Shown here: in pieces, positions 9,180-17,219 of the stretch
Layout: each line of letters starts with the position of its first letter
How positions within the stretch are numbered: the first letter of the stretch is position 1
Assembly: GCA_965224795.1 (NCBI GenBank)
Contig: CBDDAE010000001.1
Span: forward strand, 1,178,001 to 1,242,000
From: NVTR01 sp036480115
GTDB taxonomy: Bacteria; Pseudomonadota; Alphaproteobacteria; Rhodobacterales; Rhodobacteraceae
DNA length: 64,000 nucleotides
Direction: 5' to 3'
The notes under the pieces: model-generated
Told to the model about the DNA's origin: nothing
Databases searched by the model: none
Seen by the model: the letters and a program-made list of their open reading frames with translations, nothing else
Translations under genes and position numbers: made by a program

Positions 9180-9746
9180 ATGCGTCTACTACATTCCGCC
9201 GTTCTTTATACGGCCCTAATCCTTGGTGCAAATGTCACCTTTGCTGGCAACGCCGAACTGGAAGCCCTGCGCGAAGGTTCGCTAAAAAAACTGGTGTTTC
9301 CAAGCGAGGCCAAAGACGTGTCGCAAGCCGTGTTCACCGACCCGGATGGCGGCGAACACACCCTGTCCGACTGGCAGGGCAAATACGTGCTGGTCAATTT
9401 CTGGGCCACCTGGTGCGCCCCGTGCCGCAAAGAAATGCCAAGCCTTGACGCGCTACAGGAAGAATTCGGCGGTGACATGTTCGAGGTCGTCACAATCGCC
9501 ACCGGCCGCAACGCCGTCCCTGCAATCACAAGGTTTTTTGAAGAAGAAGAAATCACCAATCTGCCAATCCTGCTGGACCCCAAACAACAACTGGCCCGCG
9601 ACATGGCTGTCCTTGGCCTGCCGATATCAGTGATCCTGAACCCAGAGGGGCAAGAGGTTGCGCGCCTGCGCGGCGATGCCGAATGGTACAGCGACAGTGC
9701 AAGGGCGATTGTTGCGGCGATGATTGGGGATGGTGCTGGAGGGTGA
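9180..9746 (+). CDS. TlpA-type thiol:disulfide oxidoreductase
   Basis: Exported thioredoxin-like protein of 188 residues. A signal peptide covers about residues 1-22, followed by a thioredoxin fold with the active site WCAPC (C79, C82) and a cis-proline loop in GLPIS. TlpA/ResE-like proteins reduce disulfides in the periplasm, often for cytochrome c or cytochrome oxidase assembly. The ATG at 9180 is preceded by GGAGGG; an upstream ATG at 9138 would add residues before the signal peptide and would overlap argH. The specific partner is not evident. Confidence 0.85.
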   Translation: MRLLHSAVLYTALILGANVTFAGNAELEALREGSLKKLVFPSEAKDVSQAVFTDPDGGEHTLSDWQGKYVLVNFWATWCAPCRKEMPSLDALQEEFGGDMFEVVTIATGRNAVPAITRFFEEEEITNLPILLDPKQQLARDMAVLGLPISVILNPEGQEVARLRGDAEWYSDSARAIVAAMIGDGAGG

Positions 9747-10015
9747 GGGTTGCTTTGAGCCCTGAGCGGGCACGATTCGAAGAGTGAAATAATGCTGACG
9801 ACTTTGCGTGAAATCTTCCCGCCACTCATCTTCATCACGCTCATCCCAATCAGGTTGTTTGCCATCTACCATCATCGTTGCTGCATCCCAGCTTTCGGGC
9901 AGGCACTCATCAACCGCTGTTGGCCGTTAGTGAAAAGGGACAGTGTCTATGGCGGCGTCCCTGCGAAACTAAGGGTGGCGACACGGGAGCTTGAACGGAT
10001 CCTGAAGGTATGTAC
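9747..10015. other. gene-poor segment left of the insertion sequence
   Basis: No convincing gene. On the minus strand an open stretch near 9768-9915, without an evident start, encodes a protein-like acidic sequence (for example ESWDAATMMVDGK and DERDEDEWREDF). It could be a remnant of a lost gene cut off by deletions or by the nearby transposition, but I recognise no family. The plus-strand frame 9792-10022 runs into the insertion sequence and has no recognisable content. Confidence 0.3.
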
Positions 10016-10042
10016 TGAATAGCCCCTAGAATTGTAGACACC
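10016..10042 (+). repeat. left terminal inverted repeat of the IS3 element
   Basis: Matches the reverse complement of 11205-11231 at 23 of 27 positions; the outer 14 bases are identical. The TAC target duplication lies just outside, at 10013-10015. Confidence 0.9.
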
Positions 10043-10074
10043 TTGCCGCCTAAAAACGAGGCAAGGAGATCACT

Positions 10075-10341
10075 ATGACACGACCCCATTTTACTGACGA
10101 CTTTAAGATTGATGCGATCAAGCAGATTACCGAGCGCGGGTATTCTGTGGCGGATGTTTCTAAGCGTTTAGGTGTGAGCACGCATTCGCTTTACGCTTGG
10201 ATGAAGCGGTTTCCCAAGCCGCCGGTTGTCGCTGAAGATGCCGCCGAGATCAGGCGGCTTAAGCGGGAATTGGCACGGGTCACGGAGGAGCGTGACATCT
10301 TAAAAAAGGCCACCGTGTACTTCGCCAAGGATGCAAAATGA
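10075..10341 (+). CDS. IS3-family transposase OrfA
   Basis: An 88-residue DNA-binding subunit. Residues 1-45 form a transposase-type helix-turn-helix (FTDDFKIDAIKQI, then SVADVSKRLGVSTHSLYAW). Residues 57-80 form a leucine-zipper-like coiled coil (AAEIRRLKRELARVTEERD) used to pair with itself and with OrfAB. A GGAGAT ribosome site lies at 10064-10069. The stop overlaps the orfB start (ATGA). Made alone, OrfA normally represses transposition; the frameshifted OrfAB product is the transposase. Confidence 0.92.
   Translation: MTRPHFTDDFKIDAIKQITERGYSVADVSKRLGVSTHSLYAWMKRFPKPPVVAEDAAEIRRLKRELARVTEERDILKKATVYFAKDAK
10302..10308 (+). promoter_or_regulatory. programmed -1 ribosomal frameshift site (A AAA AAG)
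   Basis: The heptamer is in the correct register: in the orfA frame it reads A, AAA, AAG. The -1 frame stays open from here to the orfB ATG (codons for GHRVLRQGCK), so slippage gives a 379-residue OrfAB fusion. This is the established mechanism in IS3-family elements. Confidence 0.8.
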
Positions 10342-11213
10342 GGTACACGTTTATCGAAGTGCATCGGCCAGTATTTTCGATCCGCGCGATGTGTCGATGC
10401 CTTCGTGTTCACCCGAGCGGATTTTACGCATGGCTGAAGAACCCGCTATGTAAGAGGGACAAAGAAGATGCCCGCCAGACCGATCTGATCAAAGAAGCAT
10501 GGAAAGAAAGCGGTAAGGTCTACGGATATCGCAAACTGCATGACGACCTGAGCGAACAGGGTGAGACCTGCTGCCCGAACCGTGTGGCCCGTCTGGCAAG
10601 GTTCGCGGGAATCAAGGCCCAGATCGGCTACAAACGCCGCCCTGGCAAGTATGGTGGCAAGCCATCTGTGGCCGTGGATAACACGCTCGATCGTCAATTC
10701 GATGTCGGTGTCCCAGATCGTGTTTGGGTCACCGACATTACTTATATCAAAACCTATGAGGGCTTCTCATATCTGGCGGTTGTCATCGATCTGTTTTCCC
10801 GCAGAGTTGTCGGCTGGGCAATGCAATCGCGCCAGCCAACTGATCTTGTTCTGCAGGCTTTGCTAATGGCAGTCTGGCGGCGAAAGCCGACAGGAAAGGT
10901 GCTGATACATTCGGATCAGGGTTCACAATTCACCAGCCTGGAATGGGCGTCATTTCTAAAACATCACAATCTGGAACACAGTATGAGCCGCCGCGCAAAC
11001 TGTCACGACAACGCCGTGGCCGAGAGCTTCTTCAACTTGCTGAAACGGGAACGCATCCGGCGTCGTACTTACAAAACCAGAGCTGATGCTAGGAGCGACG
11101 TCTTCGATTACATCGAATTCTTCTACAACCCAAAACGCAAACACGCTAGAAACGGCATGCTGTCGCCAGTCGAATTCGAAAGGCAGCAAAAACTGAACCG
11201 GCAAGGCGTCTAG
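10338..11213 (+). CDS. IS3-family transposase OrfB (DDE integrase domain)
   Basis: A 291-residue catalytic half of the transposase. An N-terminal HTH_21-type region (VYGYRKLHDDL) is followed by an rve integrase core with the acidic triad D133 (WVTDITY), D193 (HSDQGSQF) and E229 (NAVAESFF); the spacing of the last two (35 residues between) is the DD35E pattern. The C-terminus has the YIEFFYNPKRKH motif of IS3 integrases. It lies in the -1 frame relative to orfA and is probably made mainly as the OrfAB fusion. No internal stop or frameshift is seen. Confidence 0.93.
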   Translation: MRYTFIEVHRPVFSIRAMCRCLRVHPSGFYAWLKNPLCKRDKEDARQTDLIKEAWKESGKVYGYRKLHDDLSEQGETCCPNRVARLARFAGIKAQIGYKRRPGKYGGKPSVAVDNTLDRQFDVGVPDRVWVTDITYIKTYEGFSYLAVVIDLFSRRVVGWAMQSRQPTDLVLQALLMAVWRRKPTGKVLIHSDQGSQFTSLEWASFLKHHNLEHSMSRRANCHDNAVAESFFNLLKRERIRRRTYKTRADARSDVFDYIEFFYNPKRKHARNGMLSPVEFERQQKLNRQGV

Positions 11214-11231
11214 AAAACTAGGGGCTATTCA
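11205..11231 (-). repeat. right terminal inverted repeat of the IS3 element
   Basis: Partner of the repeat at 10016-10042. It begins inside the last codons of orfB and ends at 11231, followed by the TAC target duplication at 11232-11234. Confidence 0.9.
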
Positions 11232-11266
11232 TACTGGTGTGAATACCACGGGGCAAACGATCTGAC

Positions 11267-12480
11267 TTAGCGTTGGCCTTTTGGTGCCGAAGTGAAGATA
11301 TTCACGTAGTCGGCGCCGAAATATTTCATGTTTTCAACATCAGTAATATGAGGAATCCTAGCCTCATAAGCGGATATTAGTGAGCGCCGGAGACCACAAT
11401 CTTCTAGAGTTGTCAGCCTAAGGGCACACGACATTGAGAATTCATCCGCAGGTCGTAGTAATCTCCATTCACCTTCTTTGAACAGGCGGCCCCTAAGCGT
11501 GTGTAGCCTTCTCACCTCACAATTGATAGCATGGCTGCCAACATCCTCACCAAAAAATTTCACCCGCCGCTGTCCAGAGTTTTCTCCGGGCCAATCACTC
11601 AACTGCGCTTCTAGCGCCGTCCACCTCAGCATAAAGCGGGTCTTCAGATCAAGTTCCGGGACACATATTCGGAGAAACTCAATTGCTGCTTTATTTAACC
11701 GAAACCCTTCGTGCATTCTATCATCCGCCGCAGATGCCAAGTCATTGAAGAGAAAGTATGGCTGGAATGCCAGACTGTGGCTCGTCAATACGTTTAGCCA
11801 CTCTCCGTCGCTCAACTTGTACACACAGTTGTAGTTCATTTGACGGGCAACTTGATCTCCAAGTGTAAGGCGAAGTAAAACTGCAAGTCCCGCTACTTTT
11901 GAATTTGCTTCTTGTTCCGAAATCACATCGATTATCGGTGAGCAAATCATCAGTTGCTGCCCGGTAATCACTTGATGTGAATAGTAGTGCACAAATGATT
12001 CATCATTTTGCGTCGCCTTTACGGCCAGCCTTGAATTGGCTGCCCGCACATTTTCGGGGCAGTTAATGACTTTCAAAAGCAAATCGGGGTCAATGGTACG
12101 GCTTAAGTCAATGAGAAAGATCAATTCATTTGTGCTGCAAGCAGAACTGAAATATTCCGCATAACACTTCACTGCGCCCCTCTTGACCAATTCCCCTTGA
12201 ACGGTCTCTGGCAAATCAAGGTAAACTGAATCAGGGGCATTGCTATTCAGGACCGCGTTCCTTTGATTGCCTAGACATCAATTGTTTCATATTTCGTCGA
12301 AGCCGCAACCGAAATATGCTGATTGACACGCCTGCATACCCGTTCGAATGAGCTATCACCCCACTTCTGCTTCGCCGAGGGAGGCGGCTTTGTCCCACAC
12401 AGCGGACACAAACATTTTCCAGTTGCCACCGCAGAACTCAAAATCCACCCCGAGCCAACCTCTGAACCCCAGCATGACAA
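11267..12480 (-). pseudogene. unknown protein, probably frameshifted; possible HEPN-like C-terminus
   Basis: Two abutting minus-strand frames. The right one (12271-12480) carries a CxCPLCG knuckle (KCLCPLCGTKPPPSAK) and ends at TAG 12271-12273. The left one (11267-12277) continues from the same place in another frame but has no ATG and no good ribosome site; a TTG at 12214 would give 315 residues. The frames are both open only at 12274-12277, and restoring one C there would fuse them into one protein of about 400 residues (ETIDV joined to LGNQRNAVLN), so I read this as one gene with a one-base deletion. In the left part (numbered from TTG 12214), RFMLRWTALEAQLSD (193-207) and LRGRLFKEG (240-248) resemble Apea-like HEPN domains, but the catalytic histidine is missing. 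It lies 35 bases from the IS3 element. Function unknown. Confidence 0.5.
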
Positions 12481-13019
12481 TCACACCCCACCATGTGGTC
12501 ATTCACCATCCCCACCGCCTGCATGAATGCATACACAATCGTCGGGCCGCAAAACTTAAACCCGGCCTTTTTCAGATCCTTTGACAGCTGCACCGAAAGA
12601 TCCGTTTTCGCCGGGACATCCGCCATGGTCTTAGGTGTATTCACAATCGGCTTGCCACCCACGTAATCCCACAGGTAGTTATCAAACCCCTGATCCGCCT
12701 CAATCACCTGCCAGGCTTTTGCGTTGCCTATGGTTGCCTCAATCTTCCCCCGGTGCCGGATAATTCCAGCATTATCCAGCAATTCCAACACCTTATCTTC
12801 GCCCCAAAGCGCTATCTTATCCGGGTCAAACCCGTCAAACGCCGCGCGGAAATTATCGCGTTTACGCAGGATCGTGATCCACGAAAGCCCGGCCTGAAAC
12901 CCGTCCAGGATCAGCTTTTCAAACAACAACCGGCTGTCATATTCCGGCACCCCCCACTCGTCATCATGATAGGCCACATAAAACGGATCATCGCCGCACC
13001 ATTCACATCGTTTACTCAT
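12438..13019 (-). CDS. tag: DNA-3-methyladenine glycosylase I
   Basis: Base-excision repair enzyme (193 residues) that removes 3-methyladenine from DNA. The zinc-site residues of the family are present: C5 and H18 near the N-terminus (YVAYHDDEWGVP) and the C-terminal H and C in MVNDHMVGC. The FQAGLSWITILRKR helix and GIIRHRGKI segment also match. The residue equivalent to the base-contacting Glu38 of the E. coli enzyme appears to be aspartate (LILDGFQAG). The length is normal, so the adjacent accessory insertion did not damage it. It is monocistronic or followed by the broken gene at 11267-12480. Confidence 0.92.
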   Translation of the reverse strand: MSKRCEWCGDDPFYVAYHDDEWGVPEYDSRLLFEKLILDGFQAGLSWITILRKRDNFRAAFDGFDPDKIALWGEDKVLELLDNAGIIRHRGKIEATIGNAKAWQVIEADQGFDNYLWDYVGGKPIVNTPKTMADVPAKTDLSVQLSKDLKKAGFKFCGPTIVYAFMQAVGMVNDHMVGCDCHAGVQRLARGGF

Positions 13020-13146
13020 TTACTTTCCTTTTATTGATCGAAGAATTCAATGTTTAGCCTAATTAGAACTAAATAGGAACATTTACTAATTTTTAGGAGT
13101 CTTGGCCCTAAACACAACCCCGTTCAAAACGGTCAAGGACGGGTAA

Positions 13147-13974
13147 ATGTCGCAAAAATCAGGTCAGAAAAAACCCATAAAGGATCCGTTGGAATTTATG
13201 GTTTCCGAACGTGACAAAGACGCGGTTGAACTGGTCCGCTATGGCCTGGAAAATGATCATACCATGCTGGCCTACCAACCGATCGTCCAGGCCTGCGCCC
13301 CGGACCGGCCTGCCTTTTACGAGGGGCTGATCCGCATCATGGATAAATCCGGGCGAATTATCCCTGCAAAAGATTTCATTGATGCCGTCGAAATGAACGA
13401 ACTGGGCCGAAAAATTGACTGCAAATCGCTGGAATTGGGACTGGCCGCCTTGGCAAAGGTGCCCACCCTGCGTCTGTCAATCAACATGTCTGCCCGCTCA
13501 ATTGGCTACAAACCCTGGAAACGGGTTCTGAAACGCGGCCTTAGGAAAGACCCGACTGTAGGTGAACGTTTGATACTGGAAATCACCGAACGCTCAGCCA
13601 TGGTCATGCCTGATGTGGTGCGTTCTTTCATGGCAGAATTACAAGAAAAAGGCATCTCTTTCGCATTGGATGATTTTGGCGCTGGTTACACATCTTTTCG
13701 TTATTTTCGGGATTTTTATTTTGATATCCTGAAAATTGACGGCTCTTTCATCCGTGATATTCACAAAACCCCGGACAATCAGGTCTTGGTCAAAGCGCTG
13801 ATTTCCCTGGGGCAGCATTTTGAAATGTACACTGTCGCCGAAATCGTCGAATCCGAGAAAGACGTTGAATTTCTGGTCGAGGCCGGCATCGACTGTATGC
13901 AAGGCTATTTCTTTGGCGTCCCCACAGTTCGGCCCATTTGGCTGCGCGATGAAAAATTCCAGATGATCGCCTGA
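13147..13974 (+). CDS. EAL-domain cyclic-di-GMP phosphodiesterase (stand-alone)
   Basis: A 275-residue protein made almost entirely of one EAL domain, predicted to hydrolyse cyclic-di-GMP to pGpG. The signature is EGL rather than EAL (YEGLIRI), but the other catalytic or metal residues are visible: N in SINMSAR, E in LEITER, DD in LDDFGAGY, K in ILKIDGSF, E in AEIVES and Q in MQGYFFG. It is therefore probably active. There is no GGDEF, PAS or membrane segment, so the regulatory input is not encoded in the protein. The ribosome site is weak. It would affect motility, attachment or biofilm. Confidence 0.88.
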   Translation: MSQKSGQKKPIKDPLEFMVSERDKDAVELVRYGLENDHTMLAYQPIVQACAPDRPAFYEGLIRIMDKSGRIIPAKDFIDAVEMNELGRKIDCKSLELGLAALAKVPTLRLSINMSARSIGYKPWKRVLKRGLRKDPTVGERLILEITERSAMVMPDVVRSFMAELQEKGISFALDDFGAGYTSFRYFRDFYFDILKIDGSFIRDIHKTPDNQVLVKALISLGQHFEMYTVAEIVESEKDVEFLVEAGIDCMQGYFFGVPTVRPIWLRDEKFQMIA

Positions 13975-13992
13975 TCCGCGCTTTTTACCCGT

Positions 13993-14012
13993 AACCGGTA
14001 ACCAAACCGGTT
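13993..14012 (+). terminator. possible hairpin after the EAL gene
   Basis: AACCGG and CCGGTT arms separated by eight bases, followed by a short T-containing stretch (GATCTTTC). It lies 19 bases past the EAL stop and upstream of phaA. It is weak as a terminator because the arms are short and there is no clean T run. Confidence 0.25.
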
Positions 14013-14122
14013 GATCTTTCTGCACTTGCAGCATAGAAAATATCCAAAAGCGGGGATCTTTAATACCTTGGCTTCTGGCCATGGCACTCTCTGCCAGATC
14101 ATTTTGAAAAAGAGAGCAGCCA

Positions 14123-15301
14123 ATGACCAACATCGTAATCGCCGCCGCCGCCCGAACCGCCGTTGGCAGCTTCACCGGAGCTTTTGCCAACACGCCTGCC
14201 CACGATCTTGGGGCGACGGTATTGCAAGCGATTGTGGACCGTGCAGGCATCGACAAATCCGACGTCAGTGAAACAATTCTTGGTCAGGTATTGACCGCTG
14301 GACAGGGGCAAAACCCAGCCCGACAGGCCCATATCAATGCCGGTCTTCCCATTGAAAGCTCGGCTTGGGGCATTAATCAGGTCTGTGGTTCTGGCCTGCG
14401 CGCGGTTTCCCTTGGTGCCCAACAAATTCAGACCGGTGCCGCTAATATCGTCGCCGCCGGGGGCCAGGAAAACATGTCGCTTTCCCCCCATGTTGCCCAC
14501 CTGCGGGCGGGGCACAAAATGGGCGATTTAAAATATATCGATTCAATGATCCGCGACGGGCTTTGGGATGCATTTAACGGCTACCACATGGGTCAGACCG
14601 CGGAAAACGTTGCTGAAAAATGGCAAATTGGCCGCGAAGCTCAGGACGAATTCGCCGTTGCCAGCCAAAACAAAGCCGAAGCGGCGCAAAAAGCCGGAAA
14701 ATTTGACGATGAAATCGTCGCCTTCACCGTTAAAACCCGCAAAGGCGATATTATCGTCGATAAAGACGAATACATCCGCCACGGCGCAACTATTGAAGCC
14801 ATGCAAAAAATGCGCCCAGCCTTTGTGCGCGATGGTGGAACCGTTACTGCTGCCAATGCATCAGGCTTAAACGACGGTGCAGCAGCGATGTTGTTGATGT
14901 CAGAGAAAGACGCCGAAAAGCGCGCCATTCAGCCGCTGGCCCGGATTGCGAGCTTTGCAACTGTTGGACTGGATCCATCAATCATGGGCGCAGGCCCCAT
15001 TCATGCCAGCCGCAAAGCACTGGAACTGGCCGGTTGGAAAGCCGAAGACCTGGACCTGGTAGAAGCCAACGAAGCCTTTGCCGCCCAGGCCTGCGCCGTT
15101 AACAAAGACATGGGCTGGAACCCGGATGTGGTCAATGTGAACGGCGGCGCCATTGCAATTGGACACCCCATCGGTGCTTCCGGCGCACGCATCCTGAACA
15201 CCCTGCTTTTCGAAATGCAGCGCCGGGACGCCAAAAAAGGCCTGGCGACACTTTGCATCGGTGGCGGCATGGGAGTGGCGATGTGTCTTGCGCGGGATTA
15301 A
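14123..15301 (+). CDS. phaA: acetyl-CoA C-acetyltransferase (beta-ketothiolase)
   Basis: A 392-residue thiolase that condenses two acetyl-CoA to acetoacetyl-CoA. The nucleophilic cysteine is C88 in NQVCGSGLRA; the other active-site residues are in GGAIAIGHPIGASGARI (His) and TLCIGGGMGVAM (Cys). It is followed 77 bases later by acetoacetyl-CoA reductase, so it probably supplies polyhydroxybutyrate synthesis; phaC is not in the window. An AGAGAGCAG ribosome site precedes the ATG. Confidence 0.93.
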   Translation: MTNIVIAAAARTAVGSFTGAFANTPAHDLGATVLQAIVDRAGIDKSDVSETILGQVLTAGQGQNPARQAHINAGLPIESSAWGINQVCGSGLRAVSLGAQQIQTGAANIVAAGGQENMSLSPHVAHLRAGHKMGDLKYIDSMIRDGLWDAFNGYHMGQTAENVAEKWQIGREAQDEFAVASQNKAEAAQKAGKFDDEIVAFTVKTRKGDIIVDKDEYIRHGATIEAMQKMRPAFVRDGGTVTAANASGLNDGAAAMLLMSEKDAEKRAIQPLARIASFATVGLDPSIMGAGPIHASRKALELAGWKAEDLDLVEANEAFAAQACAVNKDMGWNPDVVNVNGGAIAIGHPIGASGARILNTLLFEMQRRDAKKGLATLCIGGGMGVAMCLARD

Positions 15302-15309
15302 AAAATCCG

Positions 15310-15331
15310 TTGCGTAATTATATTGCGTAAT
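15310..15331 (+). promoter_or_regulatory. tandem TTGCGTAAT repeat upstream of phaB
   Basis: Two copies of TTGCGTAAT (15310-15318 and 15323-15331), 13 bases apart, in the gap between phaA and phaB. The second copy is followed by a TATATA tract at 15348-15353. The repeat could be a regulator-binding site or part of a phaB promoter; I cannot name the regulator. Confidence 0.35.
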
Positions 15332-15378
15332 ATAGCCCTGTCTTTGATATATAGTTACCCATTAATTCGGAGAGTGGA

Positions 15379-16101
15379 ATGTCCAGAATAGCCCTTGTCA
15401 CCGGCGGTACCCGCGGAATTGGCGCCGCAATCAGCGTCGGCCTGAAAAACGCCGGGTACACCGTCGCGGCCAATTATGCCGGTAATGACGAAGCCGCTGC
15501 CAAATTTACTGCGGATACAGGCATTACCGCCTATAAATGGTCGATCGCGGACTATGATGCCTGCGTTGCTGGTATTGCCAAGGTAGAAGCTGATGTTGGC
15601 CCGGTTGAAATCCTGATCAACAACGCTGGAATCACCCGCGACGCCCCATTTCACCGAATGACCCGCGAACAGTGGCAGCAAGTGATCGACACCAATCTTT
15701 CCGGTGTTTTCAACATGACACACCCGATTTGGCCAGGCATGCGTGAACGCAAATTTGGCCGCGTTGTTACAATTAGCTCTATCAACGGCCAAAAAGGTCA
15801 GTTCGCCCAGGTAAATTATGCAGCCTCCAAAGCCGGTGATCTGGGTATGACCAAGTCGCTGGCCCAGGAAGGCGCACGATTTGGCATCACGGCCAATGCG
15901 GTTTGCCCCGGATATATCGGCACGGAAATGGTGATGGCGGTGCCGGAAAAAGTGCGCGACTCAATCATTTCACAAATCCCTGCCGGGCGTCTTGGCGACG
16001 CGTCTGAAATCGCGCGCTGCGTGACATTTCTAGTGTCTGACGACGCAGAATTCATCAATGGATCAACCATTTCTGCAAACGGTGCGCAATTTTTCGTCTG
16101 A
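15379..16101 (+). CDS. phaB: acetoacetyl-CoA reductase
   Basis: Short-chain dehydrogenase of 240 residues reducing acetoacetyl-CoA to (R)-3-hydroxybutyryl-CoA with NADPH for polyhydroxybutyrate. It has the cofactor motif TGGTRGIG (8-15), NNAG (81-84) and the catalytic triad S134, Y147 and K151 (SSINGQKGQ, NYAASKAG). The PhaB-typical ITRDAPFHRM segment is present. A GGAGAG ribosome site lies before the ATG. It is the partner of phaA. Confidence 0.93.
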   Translation: MSRIALVTGGTRGIGAAISVGLKNAGYTVAANYAGNDEAAAKFTADTGITAYKWSIADYDACVAGIAKVEADVGPVEILINNAGITRDAPFHRMTREQWQQVIDTNLSGVFNMTHPIWPGMRERKFGRVVTISSINGQKGQFAQVNYAASKAGDLGMTKSLAQEGARFGITANAVCPGYIGTEMVMAVPEKVRDSIISQIPAGRLGDASEIARCVTFLVSDDAEFINGSTISANGAQFFV

Positions 16102-16159
16102 CAAATTCAAATTGGCGGGCCGATCTTAATATGATCGACCCTAACCAATAAAAAAGCGG

Positions 16160-16327
16160 CTAGGCTTCTGCCAACCGCGTAATTTCTTCTTTAATTTTTA
16201 GCTTTTCTTTTTTGAGGTTTGAGACCTGAAGGTCATCACTTCCCGGGCTACGTTGTTCAGCCTCAACCTTGTCTGATAAATTTTGATGTTTCTTGCGGAG
16301 TTCTTTTAGGTGCGAACTCAAGCTCAT
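16160..16327 (-). CDS. DUF465/YdcH-family small protein
   Basis: A 55-residue basic, helical protein starting MSLSSHLKELRKKHQNLSDK and ending in a second helix LKKEKLKIKEEITRLAEA. This is the two-helix pattern of the DUF465 (YdcH) family: short coiled-coil proteins common in Alphaproteobacteria and of unknown function. A clear AGGAGGC ribosome site is present just upstream (on the minus strand). It is monocistronic. Confidence 0.8.
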   Translation of the reverse strand: MSLSSHLKELRKKHQNLSDKVEAEQRSPGSDDLQVSNLKKEKLKIKEEITRLAEA

Positions 16328-16451
16328 TGGGGTGCCTCCTAAATATAAGATTGAATAGTTTCAGTCCAACATAATTTCTTGATCATGTCACGTGCAAAGC
16401 CATGCCTGCACCGATTAACTGTCTTGCGCGCAAACATTACCAAACCCTTAA

Positions 16452-17219
16452 TCAGCAAATTTCCAAAGCAGCGCCACCGCGTAAAATTTGACGCGCGGCC
16501 ACGGTATAACTATCGCGATCCCCCTGGTGATTGTCACCTTCATGCAAAATGAAGGGTGCTAGCAATCGCATGGGCCCACGTGCACCTTTTTGGGCCTGAA
16601 TTATCACTATGTCGACTTCCTTACCGGAACGGGGCGCAAGCGGCCTGACAACGACTCCCCCCAGCCTGTGGTCAAACGCCCGAAAAACATCAGGCAATCT
16701 GTCAGCCTTTTGGATCATCGTCATATACCCGCCCGGTTTTAGCCGCCGGGTCGCAATTTCAACCCAATCCGTCAGAGGTGTATCGCCCGCCAGCGCTTTT
16801 TTACGGCCGCTATCCGCAGCGTCCGTACCATGGGAGCGCTTGAAATAGGGTGGATTCGCAAATACCTGGTCAAACACCTGATCGCGAACCAAAGCTGGCA
16901 ATTCCCGCAAATCACAGGTTTCCACATGCAGTTTGATCCCATTCTCAGCTGAATTCCGGCGGGCAAGTTCGGCATAGTCTTCCTGGACTTCGACACCAAA
17001 CTGAACCAAACCCGCAACCCTTCGTCCAAGGCACAGGCTGGCAACACCTGCGCCACACCCCAATTCCAAAACAGATTGCCCGGATGTGGCCGGAACTGCC
17101 GCAGCTAAAAAAACCGGATCAGCCCCGGCCCGGTAGCCCTTTTTTGGCTGCCAGACATCTAACTTTCCACCCAAAAACTGGTTGCTGATCAAAGCGTCAT
17201 TCGCAAAACTCAATTTCAA
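16452..17219 (-). CDS. TrmN6-like SAM-dependent methyltransferase
   Basis: A 255-residue class I methyltransferase. SAM motif I is LELGCGAGVAS (51-61), and the NPPY motif (122-125) marks an adenine-N6 or glutamine methylase. Overall resemblance is to tRNA1(Val) adenine-37 N6-methyltransferase (TrmN6/YfiC). The start appears to be TTG at 17217-17219, overlapping the DUF2007 stop by four bases (TTGA), which implies coupled translation. The substrate has not been proven by sequence. Confidence 0.8.
   Translation of the reverse strand: MKLSFANDALISNQFLGGKLDVWQPKKGYRAGADPVFLAAAVPATSGQSVLELGCGAGVASLCLGRRVAGLVQFGVEVQEDYAELARRNSAENGIKLHVETCDLRELPALVRDQVFDQVFANPPYFKRSHGTDAADSGRKKALAGDTPLTDWVEIATRRLKPGGYMTMIQKADRLPDVFRAFDHRLGGVVVRPLAPRSGKEVDIVIIQAQKGARGPMRLLAPFILHEGDNHQGDRDSYTVAARQILRGGAALEIC

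Larger units (their letters stand above)
10016..11231 (+). mobile_element. IS3-family insertion sequence, apparently complete
   Basis: A 1216-base element bounded by 27-base imperfect inverted repeats that begin TGAATAGCCCCTAG and flanked by a 3-base direct repeat TAC (10013-10015 and 11232-11234), consistent with target duplication. Inside are orfA (helix-turn-helix and leucine-zipper part) and orfB (DDE integrase part), overlapping and linked by a -1 frameshift signal, the standard IS3 arrangement. Both frames and both ends are intact, so it may still be mobile. The subgroup cannot be assigned without comparison with an IS collection. Confidence 0.92.

Noticed and set aside
9206..9865. Minus-strand frame of 219 codons over the TlpA-like gene
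   Set aside because: Antisense of a clear thioredoxin-like gene; no start signal or homology recognised.
9792..10022. Plus-strand 76-codon frame running into the insertion sequence
   Set aside because: Removing the IS extends it only to a short non-descript tail; no domain or ribosome site.
16102..16159. Terminator after phaB (GGGCCGATC with GATCGACCC)
   Set aside because: One mismatch in a short stem and no T run on the plus strand; not strong enough to list.
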